Translations under genes and position numbers: made by a program | Notes under the pieces: model-generated | Databases searched by the model: none | What the model saw: the letters and a program-made list of their open reading frames with translations, nothing else | What the model was told of the DNA's origin: nothing | NCBI RefSeq assembly: GCF_000718135.1 | Contig: NZ_JOEM01000013.1 | Span: 62,001-126,000, forward strand | DNA: 64,000 bases | Source of the DNA: Streptomyces cyaneofuscatus | Lineage (GTDB): Bacteria; Actinomycetota; Actinomycetes; Streptomycetales; Streptomycetaceae | Direction of reading: 5' to 3' | In this document: positions 27,191 to 35,550 of the stretch, piece by piece | Layout of the letters: each line of letters starts with the position of its first letter | Numbering within the stretch: the stretch's first letter is position 1

Positions 27191-28454
27191 TCCGGACCCG
27201 GTAGTTGCCGTCGCCGTCCTCGTCCAGCACGGATATCCGTACGCCGTTGGCGCGGTCCGTGAACGTCTGGCCGGGGCGGAACGGCGCGTCCGAGAGTTCC
27301 GCGTGCACGTTGGGGCGCCGGGTGCAGCCGCCGCTGTCCTGGGTGGCGTCGGCGACGGAGACCGGGCCCTGGCCGGTGTCCACGTCGGAGCTGACCTTGT
27401 AGATCAGCACCCCGGGCCGGCACACCGCCTCGTCGTTGCCCGCCGCCGTACGGACCTCCACGGCGTAGCCGGACTGGGCGCTGAGCGGGACGAAGGCGAG
27501 TTTGGTGCCGCCCGCCGTGGCCAGCGGGCCGAGCGTGTGGTCGCTGACGCCGGGCTGGGAGGCGCAGCTGATCTGCTCGTTGTCGAGCCAGCCGAGCTTC
27601 CACTTGTGCCAGCCCAGGAAGTCGTTGTTGGCGCCCCAGTCCTCGGACATGATGTCCCAGTGCCCCACCGAGCCGCCGCCCTCCATCGTGTAGAGGTCGG
27701 GCAGGCCGAAGACATGGCCGTTCTCGTGCGGCAGGACGCGGTAGCCCGTCTGTGCGTACGACCCCGAACCGTCGTCCTGGCGGCTGTAGACGAACGACGT
27801 GTTGGAGAGCGGTACGCCGTCGGCGGTCGGGGCGTCGTCGTTGCCGGAGAAGGTCACGGAGAGCACGGTGTCGAGGGCGGAGGGGCCCGCGTTCGGGGTG
27901 ACGAGGACGTTGACCAGGTCGTACGCCGAGAAGTCCACCAGCGGGTCCGCGGCCGCGACGAGGTCCTCGACCAGCTGGCGGTAGCCCGGTTCGAACGGTG
28001 AGCCGCGCTCTATCCCGTACTCCGCGAACGGCATCGGCATCCGCAGCCACTCCTTGACGGGGGCCTCGGGGCGGTAGTCGAGGCGGCCGTAGGAGCTGGT
28101 CGTGAACCAGTCGGAGGTCTGCGGGAAGAACTCCGCGAACCGGTCCGCCGCCGGTTCCGTGCCCTCCGCGTCCGGGAAGTCGATCATCAGGTTGAGTGAC
28201 CTGACCTCGCCGGTGGAGCGGGCGTAGCCGGGCGGGGTGGGCATGCCCAGCGACATCTGGACGCCCATGGTCGTGGCGATCCGGCAGGGGGCGACCGCGG
28301 AGTCCTCGGCGGTGGCCGCCGGGCCCGCCGTGGCCCGCCCGGCCCCCGGAAGGGTGGTGCTCGCCGTCGCCATGGCGGCTATGACCAGGGCGGTCGCTCC
28401 GGCCAGGGCGGCGGGGCGGCGGTGATTGCGTATCCGGTGGCGGGGCTGCTGCAT
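27177..28454 (-). CDS. Secreted M6-like metalloprotease
   Basis: A 425-residue exported protease. The signal peptide is long: RHRIRNHRRPAALAG followed by ATALVIAAMATAST. The zinc site is VLPHENGHVFGLPDLY, an HExxH (H-E-N-G-H) with a metzincin-like extension, near residue 240. Upstream, VRSLNLMIDFPDAEG and QTSDWFTTSSYGRLDY are typical of the M6 immune-inhibitor-A-like family, and DIMSEDWGANNDF lies after the site where the Met-turn is expected. A calcium-type DEDGDGNYRVR closes the protein. It is divergent from tetR across 331 bases. Confidence 0.87.
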   Translation of the reverse strand: MQQPRHRIRNHRRPAALAGATALVIAAMATASTTLPGAGRATAGPAATAEDSAVAPCRIATTMGVQMSLGMPTPPGYARSTGEVRSLNLMIDFPDAEGTEPAADRFAEFFPQTSDWFTTSSYGRLDYRPEAPVKEWLRMPMPFAEYGIERGSPFEPGYRQLVEDLVAAADPLVDFSAYDLVNVLVTPNAGPSALDTVLSVTFSGNDDAPTADGVPLSNTSFVYSRQDDGSGSYAQTGYRVLPHENGHVFGLPDLYTMEGGGSVGHWDIMSEDWGANNDFLGWHKWKLGWLDNEQISCASQPGVSDHTLGPLATAGGTKLAFVPLSAQSGYAVEVRTAAGNDEAVCRPGVLIYKVSSDVDTGQGPVSVADATQDSGGCTRRPNVHAELSDAPFRPGQTFTDRANGVRISVLDEDGDGNYRVRITRP

Positions 28455-28785
28455 AGAGGCGCCTTCGGGTCCGCGGCAGCCGGCCGACCCTGACTGCGCT
28501 CTGGCGATCAGCCTGTGCCGGGCGGTCGGGGGGCGCTCGCTGGGGTGCGCCGATCGGAGGGTTTTCGCCGTCGGCGGGTGTGACTCAAGTCACAGGGGGA
28601 GGCGGAAATAACCGGGGAGGGTCTCCCCGTTTGCATCGGTGTCCCCCTGAAACGGGGATCTGATCCCCGGTTACGGGTGGGGGTCACTCAGCTACACGCC
28701 GTCCAATCCCACACCGTCCAGCCGCACATCGTCCGATATCTGCTCAGAGCCGATATCCACTCAGAGAACGGGAAGGGCCGCAGCC
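28455..28785. promoter_or_regulatory. Divergent regulatory region between metalloprotease and tetR
   Basis: A 331-base gap with several symmetric elements: an 8-bp inverted repeat CCCCGTTT/AAACGGGG (28625-28632 and 28650-28657), overlapping a 15-base palindrome GGGGATC-T-GATCCCC (28654-28668), and the 17-bp tandem pair at 28733-28766. Promoters for both directions should be here. The density of symmetric sites suggests control by a TetR-like dimer. Confidence 0.6.
28733..28766 (+). repeat. Two 17-bp tandem direct repeats just upstream of tetR
   Basis: CCGATATCtgCTCAGAG (28733-28749) is directly followed by CCGATATCcaCTCAGAG (28750-28766), differing only at two positions. The pair ends 19 bases before the GTG of the tetR gene, overlapping the expected leader. 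This is a good candidate for autoregulatory operator sites. Confidence 0.8.
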
Positions 28786-29448
28786 GTGGAGACCGTCGCC
28801 GACACCACCGCACCGGCAGCTCAGCGCCGTACGCCCCGACCGAGGGCCGACGCGCTGCGCAACCGTGAGCGGATCGTCACGGCCGCCCGTGAGCTGTTCG
28901 TCGAGTTCGGGCCGGACGTGCCGCTCGACGACGTCGCACGGCGGGCGGGCGTCGGGAACGCCACGCTCTACCGGAACTTCCCCGACCGCGCGGCGCTGAC
29001 CCATGAGGTCGTGCTCGCGGTCACCTCCCGCACCACCGCGAGGGCCGAAGAGGCCACCGCGGCGGAGGCCGACCCGTTCGCCGCGCTCAGCCGGTTCGTG
29101 CACGCGGCCGCCGACGAACGGATCGGGGCCCTGTGCCCGATGCTCTCCGGCGTCTTCGACAGGGACCACCCCGACCTGCTGGCCGAGCGCGACCGCCTCG
29201 AAGCCGCTGTCGAGGGGCTCGTGTCGCGCGCCATGTCCGCGGGGCGGCTGCGTACCGACATCGCCGTCGGTGACGTACTCGTCGCCCTCTCCCAGCTCAC
29301 CCGGCCGCTGCCCGGCATCGCCTGCCTGGACATCGACCGCTTCACCCACCGCCATCTGCAGCTGTTCCTGGACGGACTGGAAGCCCCGGCCCGTTCCGTG
29401 CTGCCCGGATCGGCGGCAACCCTGGAGAACCTGAGGCGCCGCGACTGA
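28786..29448 (+). CDS. TetR-family transcriptional regulator
   Basis: A 220-residue repressor. The N-terminal HTH is ERIVTAARELFVEFGPDVPL then VARRAGVGNATLYRNFPDRA, typical TetR at residues 30-75, followed by a helical ligand domain. It lies 202 bases upstream of a DHA2-type MFS exporter on the same strand, the usual repressor-pump arrangement, so its ligand is probably a substrate of that pump. GTG 28786 has AAGGGCC-type pairing upstream. Tandem repeats just upstream of its start and in the gap before the pump suggest binding at both places. Confidence 0.93.
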   Translation: METVADTTAPAAQRRTPRPRADALRNRERIVTAARELFVEFGPDVPLDDVARRAGVGNATLYRNFPDRAALTHEVVLAVTSRTTARAEEATAAEADPFAALSRFVHAAADERIGALCPMLSGVFDRDHPDLLAERDRLEAAVEGLVSRAMSAGRLRTDIAVGDVLVALSQLTRPLPGIACLDIDRFTHRHLQLFLDGLEAPARSVLPGSAATLENLRRRD

Positions 29449-29482
29449 TGACGCCCGCACGGGCCGCAGCCCCCGCCTCGAA

Positions 29483-29570
29483 TCAACGTCCTAGTCGATG
29501 TCCTTAGTCGACGCCCTTAGTCAACGTCCCTTTACGTTCACGCATCACGTACTCCCTTCACGTACTCCCA
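29483..29570 (+). repeat. 13-bp repeat arrays between tetR and the MFS gene
   Basis: Four consecutive units of the form TCRAYGYCCYTAG run 29483-29533 (12, 13, 13 and 13 bases; the last ends CTTT). After 11 bases comes a second array, TCACGTACTCCCT (29545-29557) and TCACGTACTCCCA (29558-29570). A 13-base period is not a helical turn multiple, so the units lie on alternating faces. The arrays sit where the pump promoter should be. Confidence 0.75.
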
Positions 29571-29650
29571 TCACGCGTACGCCAGCACGTACCGGCGACT
29601 GACCTCGCGACGTCCTCGGCGCCCTCGCATGTCCCTAGGTGGCTACTCCC

Positions 29651-31210
29651 ATGGCAAAAACCGCTGACACCCCGCTGTCGAGAATCGCCGGCACCGGGCT
29701 TCCCGATCCCAGCCGCTGGAAGGCCCTGGCCTTCATCGCGCTCGCCCAGCTGATGGTCGTGCTCGACGCGACCATCGTGAACATCGCCCTGCCCTCCGCC
29801 CAGACCGACCTCGGCATCTCCGAGGGCAACAAGCAGTGGGTCATCACGGCCTACGCGCTCGCCTTCGGTGGTCTGCTCCTCTTCGGCGGCCGGATCGCCG
29901 ACCTCTGGGGGCGCAAGCGCACCTTCGTCGTCGGGCTGATCGGCTTCGCGCTGGCCTCCGCGCTCGGCGGAGCCGCCCAGAACGAGGCGATGATGTTCGG
30001 CTCCCGGGCCCTGCAAGGTGTCTTCGGCGCCCTGCTCGCCCCGGCGGCCCTCTCCCTGCTGGCCGTGATGTTCACCGACGCCAAGGAGCGCGCCAAGGCC
30101 TTCGGCATCTACGGGGCCATCGCCGGTGGCGGTGGCGCGGTCGGGCTGATCCTCGGCGGCTTCCTCACCGAGTACCTGAACTGGCGCTGGACGTTCTTCG
30201 TCAACATCCCGTTCGCCGTCGTCGCCGCCGTGGGCGCGTACTTCGTCATCCGTGAGCCCTCCGGCACCCGCAACCGTTCGCCGCTGGACATCCCCGGCGT
30301 CGTGCTCTCCACGCTCGGCCTGGTCGCCCTGGTCTACGGCTTCACCCGCGCCGAGTCGGCCGGCTGGTCGGACGGTCTGACGATCACCATGTTCATCGCG
30401 GCCGCCGGACTGCTGCTGGCCTTCGTCGTGGTCGAGTCGCGGGTGAAGTCGCCGCTGCTGCCGCTGCGCGTCCTGACCGAGCGCAACCGCGGCGGGGTCT
30501 ACCTCTCGCTGGGGCTCGCCATCATCGCGATGTTCGGGCTGTTCCTCTTCCTGACCTACTACCTGCAGATCGTGAAGGGGTACTCCCCGGTCAGGACCGG
30601 CTTCGCCTTCCTCCCGATGATCGCGGGCATGATCACCGGCTCCACCCAGATCGGTACCCGGCTGATGACCCGGGTCCCGCCGCGGCTGCTCATGGGCCCC
30701 GGCTTCCTGGTCGCCGCGATCGGCATGCTGCTCCTCACCCAGCTGGACCTGAACACCAGCTACGCGGCCGTCATCCTGCCCGGCATGCTGCTGCTCGGCC
30801 TCGGTATGGGTACGGCGTTCATGCCGGCCATGTCCCTGGCCACGCACGGCATCGAGCCGCGTGACGCGGGGGTCGCCTCCGCGATGGTCAACACCTCGCA
30901 GCAGGTCGGCGGCGCGATCGGCACCGCTCTGCTGAACACCATCGCGGCCGGTGCCACCACCGCCTACATCGCCGACAACGCGGCCCGCGCCACGGACCCG
31001 AAGCTCCTGGAGCTCCAGGCCATGGTCAGCGGCTTCGCCAGCGCGATCTGGTGGGCGGTCGGCATCCTGGTCCTCGCCTCCGCGATCGCGGTCGTCCTGA
31101 TCAACACCGGCCGCCCGGGAACGGGAGCGGCCGGCGGTACGGGTGGCACGTCCGGTGGGAACGCCGAGGGCGCCGAGGACGAGTTCCGGATCCCGGTCGT
31201 CGCCCACTGA
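29651..31210 (+). CDS. MFS multidrug exporter, DHA2 (EmrB/QacA) family
   Basis: A 519-residue, 14-helix drug:proton antiporter. Helix 1 has AQLMVVLDATIVNIALPSAQ (the D1 motif of the 14-TMS family), loop 2-3 has GGRIADLWGRKRTF (motif A), and helix 5 carries GPI-type GGGGAVGLILGGFL (motif C). The substrate is probably a hydrophobic or cationic drug or a self-made product. It follows tetR after a repeat-rich gap. ATG 29651 has AGGTGG eight bases upstream; GTG 29639 in frame would overlap that site. The hydrophilic C-terminus is Gly-rich. Confidence 0.93.
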   Translation: MAKTADTPLSRIAGTGLPDPSRWKALAFIALAQLMVVLDATIVNIALPSAQTDLGISEGNKQWVITAYALAFGGLLLFGGRIADLWGRKRTFVVGLIGFALASALGGAAQNEAMMFGSRALQGVFGALLAPAALSLLAVMFTDAKERAKAFGIYGAIAGGGGAVGLILGGFLTEYLNWRWTFFVNIPFAVVAAVGAYFVIREPSGTRNRSPLDIPGVVLSTLGLVALVYGFTRAESAGWSDGLTITMFIAAAGLLLAFVVVESRVKSPLLPLRVLTERNRGGVYLSLGLAIIAMFGLFLFLTYYLQIVKGYSPVRTGFAFLPMIAGMITGSTQIGTRLMTRVPPRLLMGPGFLVAAIGMLLLTQLDLNTSYAAVILPGMLLLGLGMGTAFMPAMSLATHGIEPRDAGVASAMVNTSQQVGGAIGTALLNTIAAGATTAYIADNAARATDPKLLELQAMVSGFASAIWWAVGILVLASAIAVVLINTGRPGTGAAGGTGGTSGGNAEGAEDEFRIPVVAH

Positions 31211-31281
31211 CGCCGTCGCCTACGAGGCCTGCCCTGGCTTCACGGTCTGCCCTGATTCACGGTCTGCCCTGGTTCCGCCGC

Positions 31282-31803
31282 TCAGCGGAGCCAGGGCAGA
31301 TCCGCGTCCGTACCCTCCGGTTCGAGCCCGGAGGCGAGGACGCGCATGATGTCGCCGAGGCTGCGCACCTGCTCGGGCGTGAGCCGGTCGAACAGCGCCT
31401 GCCGTACGGCGTCGACATGGCCCGGCGCCGAACGCCCGAGCATCGCGTAGCCGTCGTCGGTGAGCACCGCGTTCTGGCCGCGCTTGTCGGAGGGGCACTC
31501 CTCACGCCGCACCCAGCCGTTCTTCTCCAGCCGGGCGATGGCGTGCGAGAGCCGGGAACGGGTGATCTTCACGTTCCTGGCGAGCTCGGTCATCCGCATC
31601 CGGCGCCGGGGCGCCTGGGAGAGCTGGACGAGCAGCCCGTAATAGATGTGGGGCATGCCCGCGTCCCGCTGCAACTGGCGGTCGAGGTGGTCCTCCAGCA
31701 GCGTGGTGGCATGCAGATAGGCGCGCCAGACCCGCTGCTCCTCGTCGGTGAGCCAGCGTGTCGCGCCGGTGGATGCCGTGGATGCCGTGGTCATGTGCTC
31801 CAC
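31282..31803 (-). CDS. MarR-family transcriptional regulator
   Basis: A 173-residue winged-helix regulator. The DNA-binding region is MTELARNVKITRSRLSHAI followed by LEKNGWVRREECPSDKRGQ, the D-x-R wing of MarR. It is divergent from the LigB-type dioxygenase gene and two similar palindromic boxes lie in the gap, one ending near its own start. GTG 31803 was preferred because AAAAGG lies seven bases upstream; ATG 31794 has a GGAG only three bases away. MarR repressors of this type often respond to phenolic ligands or oxidants and control a neighbouring ring-cleaving or quinone-detoxifying enzyme. Confidence 0.9.
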   Translation of the reverse strand: MEHMTTASTASTGATRWLTDEEQRVWRAYLHATTLLEDHLDRQLQRDAGMPHIYYGLLVQLSQAPRRRMRMTELARNVKITRSRLSHAIARLEKNGWVRREECPSDKRGQNAVLTDDGYAMLGRSAPGHVDAVRQALFDRLTPEQVRSLGDIMRVLASGLEPEGTDADLPWLR

Positions 31804-31816
31804 TGTACGACCTTTT

Positions 31817-31875
31817 CTTGAAAGTTTAACTAGATAGGGCTAAGGTCTCTGGAGGTAGGAACTTGAAGGTTCAAG
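31817..31875. promoter_or_regulatory. Pair of MarR-type operator boxes
   Basis: CTTGAAAGTTTAAC (31817-31830) and CTTGAAGGTTCAAG (31862-31875) share the pattern CTTGAARGTTYAAS; the second is a perfect palindrome around its central GG. Their centres are 45 bases apart. They lie between the divergent marR and dioxygenase genes, so one dimer per box could control both directions. Confidence 0.72.
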
Positions 31876-32010
31876 AACCTGGCCGGGTGGATTCCGCAGG
31901 ATCCCTGATTTCGCCCTGATTTCGCAGGGCCCCTGGAGAACCATCCCCCGGGATCCGGAATCCATGATCGATGCCGAAGGCAATGTCAGGTCCAGTGGAT
32001 GGGGAGTGCC

Positions 32011-32793
32011 ATGACTGTCACCGCGGAGCGCATGCCCGCCCTCTACCTCTCGCACGGCGCCCCACCGCTCGCCGACGACCCGGTCTGGCCCGGCCAGCTC
32101 GCCGCCTGGTCGGCCACGCTGCCGCGCCCCCGCGCCATCCTGATGGTCTCCGCCCACTGGGAGGAGGCCCCGCTCGCGCTCGGTGCGGTGGAGCCGGTGC
32201 CGCTGGTCTACGACTTCTGGGGGTTCCCCGAGCACTACTACCGGGTGCGGTACGGCGCCCCCGGGGCCCCGCAGCTCGCCGACAGCGTCCGCAAGCTGCT
32301 GCGCGGCGCCGGTACGCCGGTCCAGGACATCCCGGACCGGGGGCTCGACCACGGGGCCTACGTGCCGCTGGTGGAGATGTTCCCGGACGCCGACATCCCC
32401 GTACTCCAGATCTCCATGCCGACGCTCGACCCGCAGAAGCTGATGGCCATCGGGCGCAAGCTCGCCCCGCTGCGTGACGAGGGCGTGCTGATCGTCGGCA
32501 GCGGCTTCTTCACGCACAACCTGGCCGCCCTGCGGCACACGGGCGGCGGGGTGCCGGGCTGGTCGGCGGAGTTCGACGACTGGGGCGACCGCGCGCTGCG
32601 GGCCCAGGACGTCGACGCCCTGCTCGACTTCGAGCACACGTCCCCCGCCGGAAAGCTGGCCCACCCGCGCACCGAGCACTTCGCCCCGCTCTTCGTGACG
32701 CTGGGCGCCGCCGAGGAGGAGCTGGACCGGGGGCGGAGCGTCATCGACGGCTTCTGGATGGGGCTGGCCAAGCGCTCGGTGCAGTTCGGCTGA
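32011..32793 (+). CDS. Class III extradiol ring-cleavage dioxygenase (LigB / DODA type, YgiD-like)
   Basis: A 260-residue Fe(II) or Zn(II) enzyme of the LigB superfamily. The metal ligands are visible: His in PALYLSHGAPPLADD near residue 15, His in MVSAHWEEAPLA near 50, and His in GSGFFTHNLAAL near 170. Most bacterial relatives cleave catechol-type rings such as DOPA or act on unknown phenols. ATG 32011 has GGGGAG upstream; an in-frame ATG 31999 overlaps that site. It is divergent from marR with two shared boxes, so induction by a phenol is likely. It converges with the questin-oxidase-like gene. Confidence 0.9.
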   Translation: MTVTAERMPALYLSHGAPPLADDPVWPGQLAAWSATLPRPRAILMVSAHWEEAPLALGAVEPVPLVYDFWGFPEHYYRVRYGAPGAPQLADSVRKLLRGAGTPVQDIPDRGLDHGAYVPLVEMFPDADIPVLQISMPTLDPQKLMAIGRKLAPLRDEGVLIVGSGFFTHNLAALRHTGGGVPGWSAEFDDWGDRALRAQDVDALLDFEHTSPAGKLAHPRTEHFAPLFVTLGAAEEELDRGRSVIDGFWMGLAKRSVQFG

Positions 32794-32814
32794 GGGTGCT
32801 CGGCCACGTGCGTC

Positions 32815-33903
32815 TCACCAGGCCGGCGTGTTCAGCTCGACCGCGCGGCCGACGGCGACGAGGGCGGCAGCGTCACCTACGTCCAGTGCCGTGTCGGCGA
32901 ATTTGATCGTGTGGTCGTCACCGTGCGCCGCGGCCCGCTCGAACACCTCCTGCGGGTGCTGTGCGACCGGTGCGGCCTGTGCGGTTGGCGTGGCCTGTGC
33001 GGCCTGTGCGGTCGTCAGGTGTTCCGTGACCGGCTGCGCCTCGCGGGGCCCGTACGCGGAGGTCACCGCGGCGCTCGCCGCCCAGGCCGCGTGCAGGCTC
33101 GGCGTCCACAGGGTGCCGGGGAGTGCGGGCAGGGTGCGCAGGACCGCGTTGGGCGCGGTCGCCGCGTGGACCAGCATGATCGGATCGGCGTGGCCATGGG
33201 TCGCGTAACGGTGGGTGGCGGCCCGGACGAGCTCCTCGATCGCGGCGCGTGCCGCCTCCGGCCCCGAGGGGGCCCGGCCGGGCCAGTCGGGGAAGCCGGT
33301 GAGCTGCTCGAACCGGCTCCGGATGCCGCCGTCCTGGTCGGCGATGAGCGGCACCCGGTCCAGGGCGGCCGCAGCGTCGGGGGCCGGGGCGAGGCGCTCC
33401 AGGGCGGGCAGCGGCTGGTGCCGGGCGGCCCAGTAGCCGAGGGCGTGGGCCAGTTCCCGTACGCGCGGGGCGGTCTCCTCGCCCTCCAGCAGTGTGCGTA
33501 CGGCGTGGCCGACCCGGATCACCCCGTGCGTGGCGCCGGCCGCGATGCCGGGCAGCAGTCGGGGCCACCACTCGGCGAGGGCGGTGCGCCAGGGGCGGTC
33601 GGCGGTCTCCCGCTCGAAGAACGCCGTCCAGTCGGCGACGCGGCTGATGTCGCCGAGGGCCTCCTGCCAGTTGAGGGCGGTCACCGGCGCGACGGACCCG
33701 GGCATGTCCTCCAGCTTGGGCCGGTAGGTGTCCAGCCAGCGGTGTGCGACCCGCGCGTGCCCGTGCCGTACGAGGGCCTCGATCGCCATCGGCGCGTGGT
33801 TGCTGAGCCAGCCGTCGCGCTCCGGCCCCGAGAGGTGGATGCGCTCCAGGGCCTCGTCGAGGGTGCCGGAGGTGTCCGTGGGGTTGCGCTGCGTGTCCGT
33901 CAT
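32815..33903 (-). CDS. Questin oxidase-like family protein (DUF4243)
   Basis: A 362-residue protein of the questin oxidase-like family, whose fungal members (AflY/GedK type) carry out Baeyer-Villiger-like ring opening of anthraquinones. Family features are SNHAPMAIEALVRHGH and THGVIRVGHAVRTLL and the late YATHGHADPIMLVHAATAPN, rich in histidines. The bacterial members are uncharacterised. The Thr/Ala/Gln-rich stretch TTAQAAQATPTAQAAPVAQ is an insert near residue 310. ATG 33903 gives the usual start; the frame is open for 20 more codons upstream. It lies beside the LigB dioxygenase, so both could act on aromatic compounds. Confidence 0.78.
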   Translation of the reverse strand: MTDTQRNPTDTSGTLDEALERIHLSGPERDGWLSNHAPMAIEALVRHGHARVAHRWLDTYRPKLEDMPGSVAPVTALNWQEALGDISRVADWTAFFERETADRPWRTALAEWWPRLLPGIAAGATHGVIRVGHAVRTLLEGEETAPRVRELAHALGYWAARHQPLPALERLAPAPDAAAALDRVPLIADQDGGIRSRFEQLTGFPDWPGRAPSGPEAARAAIEELVRAATHRYATHGHADPIMLVHAATAPNAVLRTLPALPGTLWTPSLHAAWAASAAVTSAYGPREAQPVTEHLTTAQAAQATPTAQAAPVAQHPQEVFERAAAHGDDHTIKFADTALDVGDAAALVAVGRAVELNTPAW

Positions 33904-34407
33904 GGGCCTCACGGTAGGGGCGGCGGGCGGCCCGCGGATCGGGCTGAGGTCCCGGCCGGCCACGGCCGGGACCTCCTCCTGCGGACCTAGGGCCCGGGGC
34001 GGTGCACCGCACTCCGCACCACGCTCCGTGGCGACAATGCGGACATCGCGAGCAACCCCGAGGCGATACGGATCGTCTTCCGGGGTAGACGCGAGGTCGG
34101 GAACGTCCGGGGCGTACGGAGGTCCGGGCGGCCTGGTCCAGGGGTGTGGCCTCCTGTGAGCGCCGCCTCACCGAAACGGAGTCGCGGGTTCCCCGCCACG
34201 GCCCGCCGGTACCCCTCGGTTCGGTACCTGACCTGCGCTTACGGGGGTATCCGCGCCGGGTTTCCGCCGGTCGGCGCCGGACAGGGTACTGGATGATCGC
34301 GAAAATGAATGGGCGGCATGGGAATTCTGTCCGGATTCCAGTCGTTGTTTCCATCGGATGCAGGGCACCCGAAAAGGTGTCGCGACCTACTCAGCAAGGG
34401 AGCACGC
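33904..34407. other. Long gap before hrdD
   Basis: About 500 bases without a supported gene. The left part should contain the leftward promoter of the questin-oxidase-like gene. The right part (34250-34400) carries the hrdD promoter region. The frames that are open here have random third-position composition, so I read them as noncoding. Confidence 0.55.
34321..34346 (+). promoter_or_regulatory. SigR-type promoter of hrdD
   Basis: GGAAT (34321-34325), exactly 18 bases, then GTT (34344-34346) matches the consensus GGAAT-N18-GTT of the thiol-stress sigma factor SigR. In S. coelicolor hrdD is a known SigR target. The start point would be about 34353, giving a leader of about 55 bases. Confidence 0.82.
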
Positions 34408-35418
34408 ATGGCAACCCGTGCCGTCGCCCGTCGTTCGTCCACCACCTCCGGTGGGACCGACCGGGCAAGCAGTGTTCGCGCCGTGGGCGGGGAAGTCGCC
34501 GATCGCGACCTGGTCGGCATGTACCTGGACGAGATCGCTCGTACACCGCTGCTCGACGCCGCCAAGGAAGTCGACCTCTCCCAGTCCATCGAGGCGGGCG
34601 TCTACGCCCAGCAGATCCTCGACGGCGAGGTGGAGAGCGACGCCCGCGACGCCCGCGGCGCGACGCGTGAAGAGCTGGAGGCGCTGGTCGCCGAGGGCGA
34701 GCGCGCCAAGGACATATTCATCCGTTCCAACCTCCGCCTCGTCGTTGCCGTGGCCCGCCGCTACCCGCGCGCGGGGCTGCCCCTGCTCGACCTGATCCAG
34801 GAGGGCAACGCGGGCCTGGTGCGCGCGGTCGAGAAGTTCGACTACGCGAAGGGCTTCAAGTTCTCCACGTACGCGACGTGGTGGATCCGGCAGGCCATCA
34901 CCCGGTCCATAGCCGACCAGTCCCGCACGATCCGGCTCCCCGTCCACCTGGTGGAGGAGCTCGGCCGGATCCGCCGGGTCCAGCGCGAGTTCAACCGGGA
35001 GAACGGGCGCGATCCCGAACACGCGGAGATCGCCGCCGAGCTCGACTCCAACGCCGAGCGCGTGGGCAACGTCCTGGACTGGGCCCGCGACCCGGTCAGC
35101 CTCAACATGTCGGTCGACGACAACGGCGACACCCAGTTCGGCGACCTGCTGGAGGACACCTCCGCCGTCTCGCCCGAGCAGTCGGTGATGACCCTCCTGC
35201 GCAGCGAGGAGCTGGAGGACCTGATCGGCAAGCTCGACAACAGGACCGCCTCCATCATCAAGATGAGGTACGGCATCGAGGACGGGCGCGAGCGGACGCT
35301 GACCGAAGTGGGCAAGCAGCACGGCCTGACACGGGAGCGCATCCGCCAGATAGAGAAGCACGCACTACTCGAATTGAAGCGAATGGCTCACGACACGGGC
35401 TTTGACGCTGCGGCGTGA
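34408..35418 (+). CDS. hrdD: RNA polymerase principal-like sigma factor HrdD
   Basis: A 336-residue group-2 sigma-70 factor. Region 1.2 is DLVGMYLDEIARTPLLDA, region 2 has NLRLVVAVARRYPRAGLPLL and EGNAGLVRAVEKFDYAKGFK with FSTYATWWIRQAI, region 3 has DQSRTIRLPVHLVEELGRI, and region 4 has MRYGIEDGRERTLTEVGKQH then LTRERIRQIEKHAL. Length and N-terminus (MATRAVARR) fit HrdD (about 332 residues in S. coelicolor) rather than the much longer HrdB. It should recognise HrdB-like promoters. ATG 34408 has AAGGGA upstream. A SigR promoter lies 62 bases before the start codon, tying it to disulfide stress. Confidence 0.92.
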   Translation: MATRAVARRSSTTSGGTDRASSVRAVGGEVADRDLVGMYLDEIARTPLLDAAKEVDLSQSIEAGVYAQQILDGEVESDARDARGATREELEALVAEGERAKDIFIRSNLRLVVAVARRYPRAGLPLLDLIQEGNAGLVRAVEKFDYAKGFKFSTYATWWIRQAITRSIADQSRTIRLPVHLVEELGRIRRVQREFNRENGRDPEHAEIAAELDSNAERVGNVLDWARDPVSLNMSVDDNGDTQFGDLLEDTSAVSPEQSVMTLLRSEELEDLIGKLDNRTASIIKMRYGIEDGRERTLTEVGKQHGLTRERIRQIEKHALLELKRMAHDTGFDAAA

Positions 35419-35444
35419 GCCAATAACCCGTAACCTCCCCATCA

Positions 35445-35462
35445 AGCCGGTTCGCACCGGCT
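35445..35462 (+). terminator. Short hairpin after hrdD
   Basis: AGCCGGT-tcgc-ACCGGCT starts 26 bases after the hrdD stop. It is followed by repeated GACCGG units that can form alternative pairings up to about 35510. Confidence 0.65.
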
Positions 35463-35550
35463 GACCGACCGGATCATGCCGGTCACCGACCGGTTTCCCG
35501 ACCGGTCCCCGGAACTGAGTCCCGGCGCCCACCCCCCCCGGCGCCGGGGC

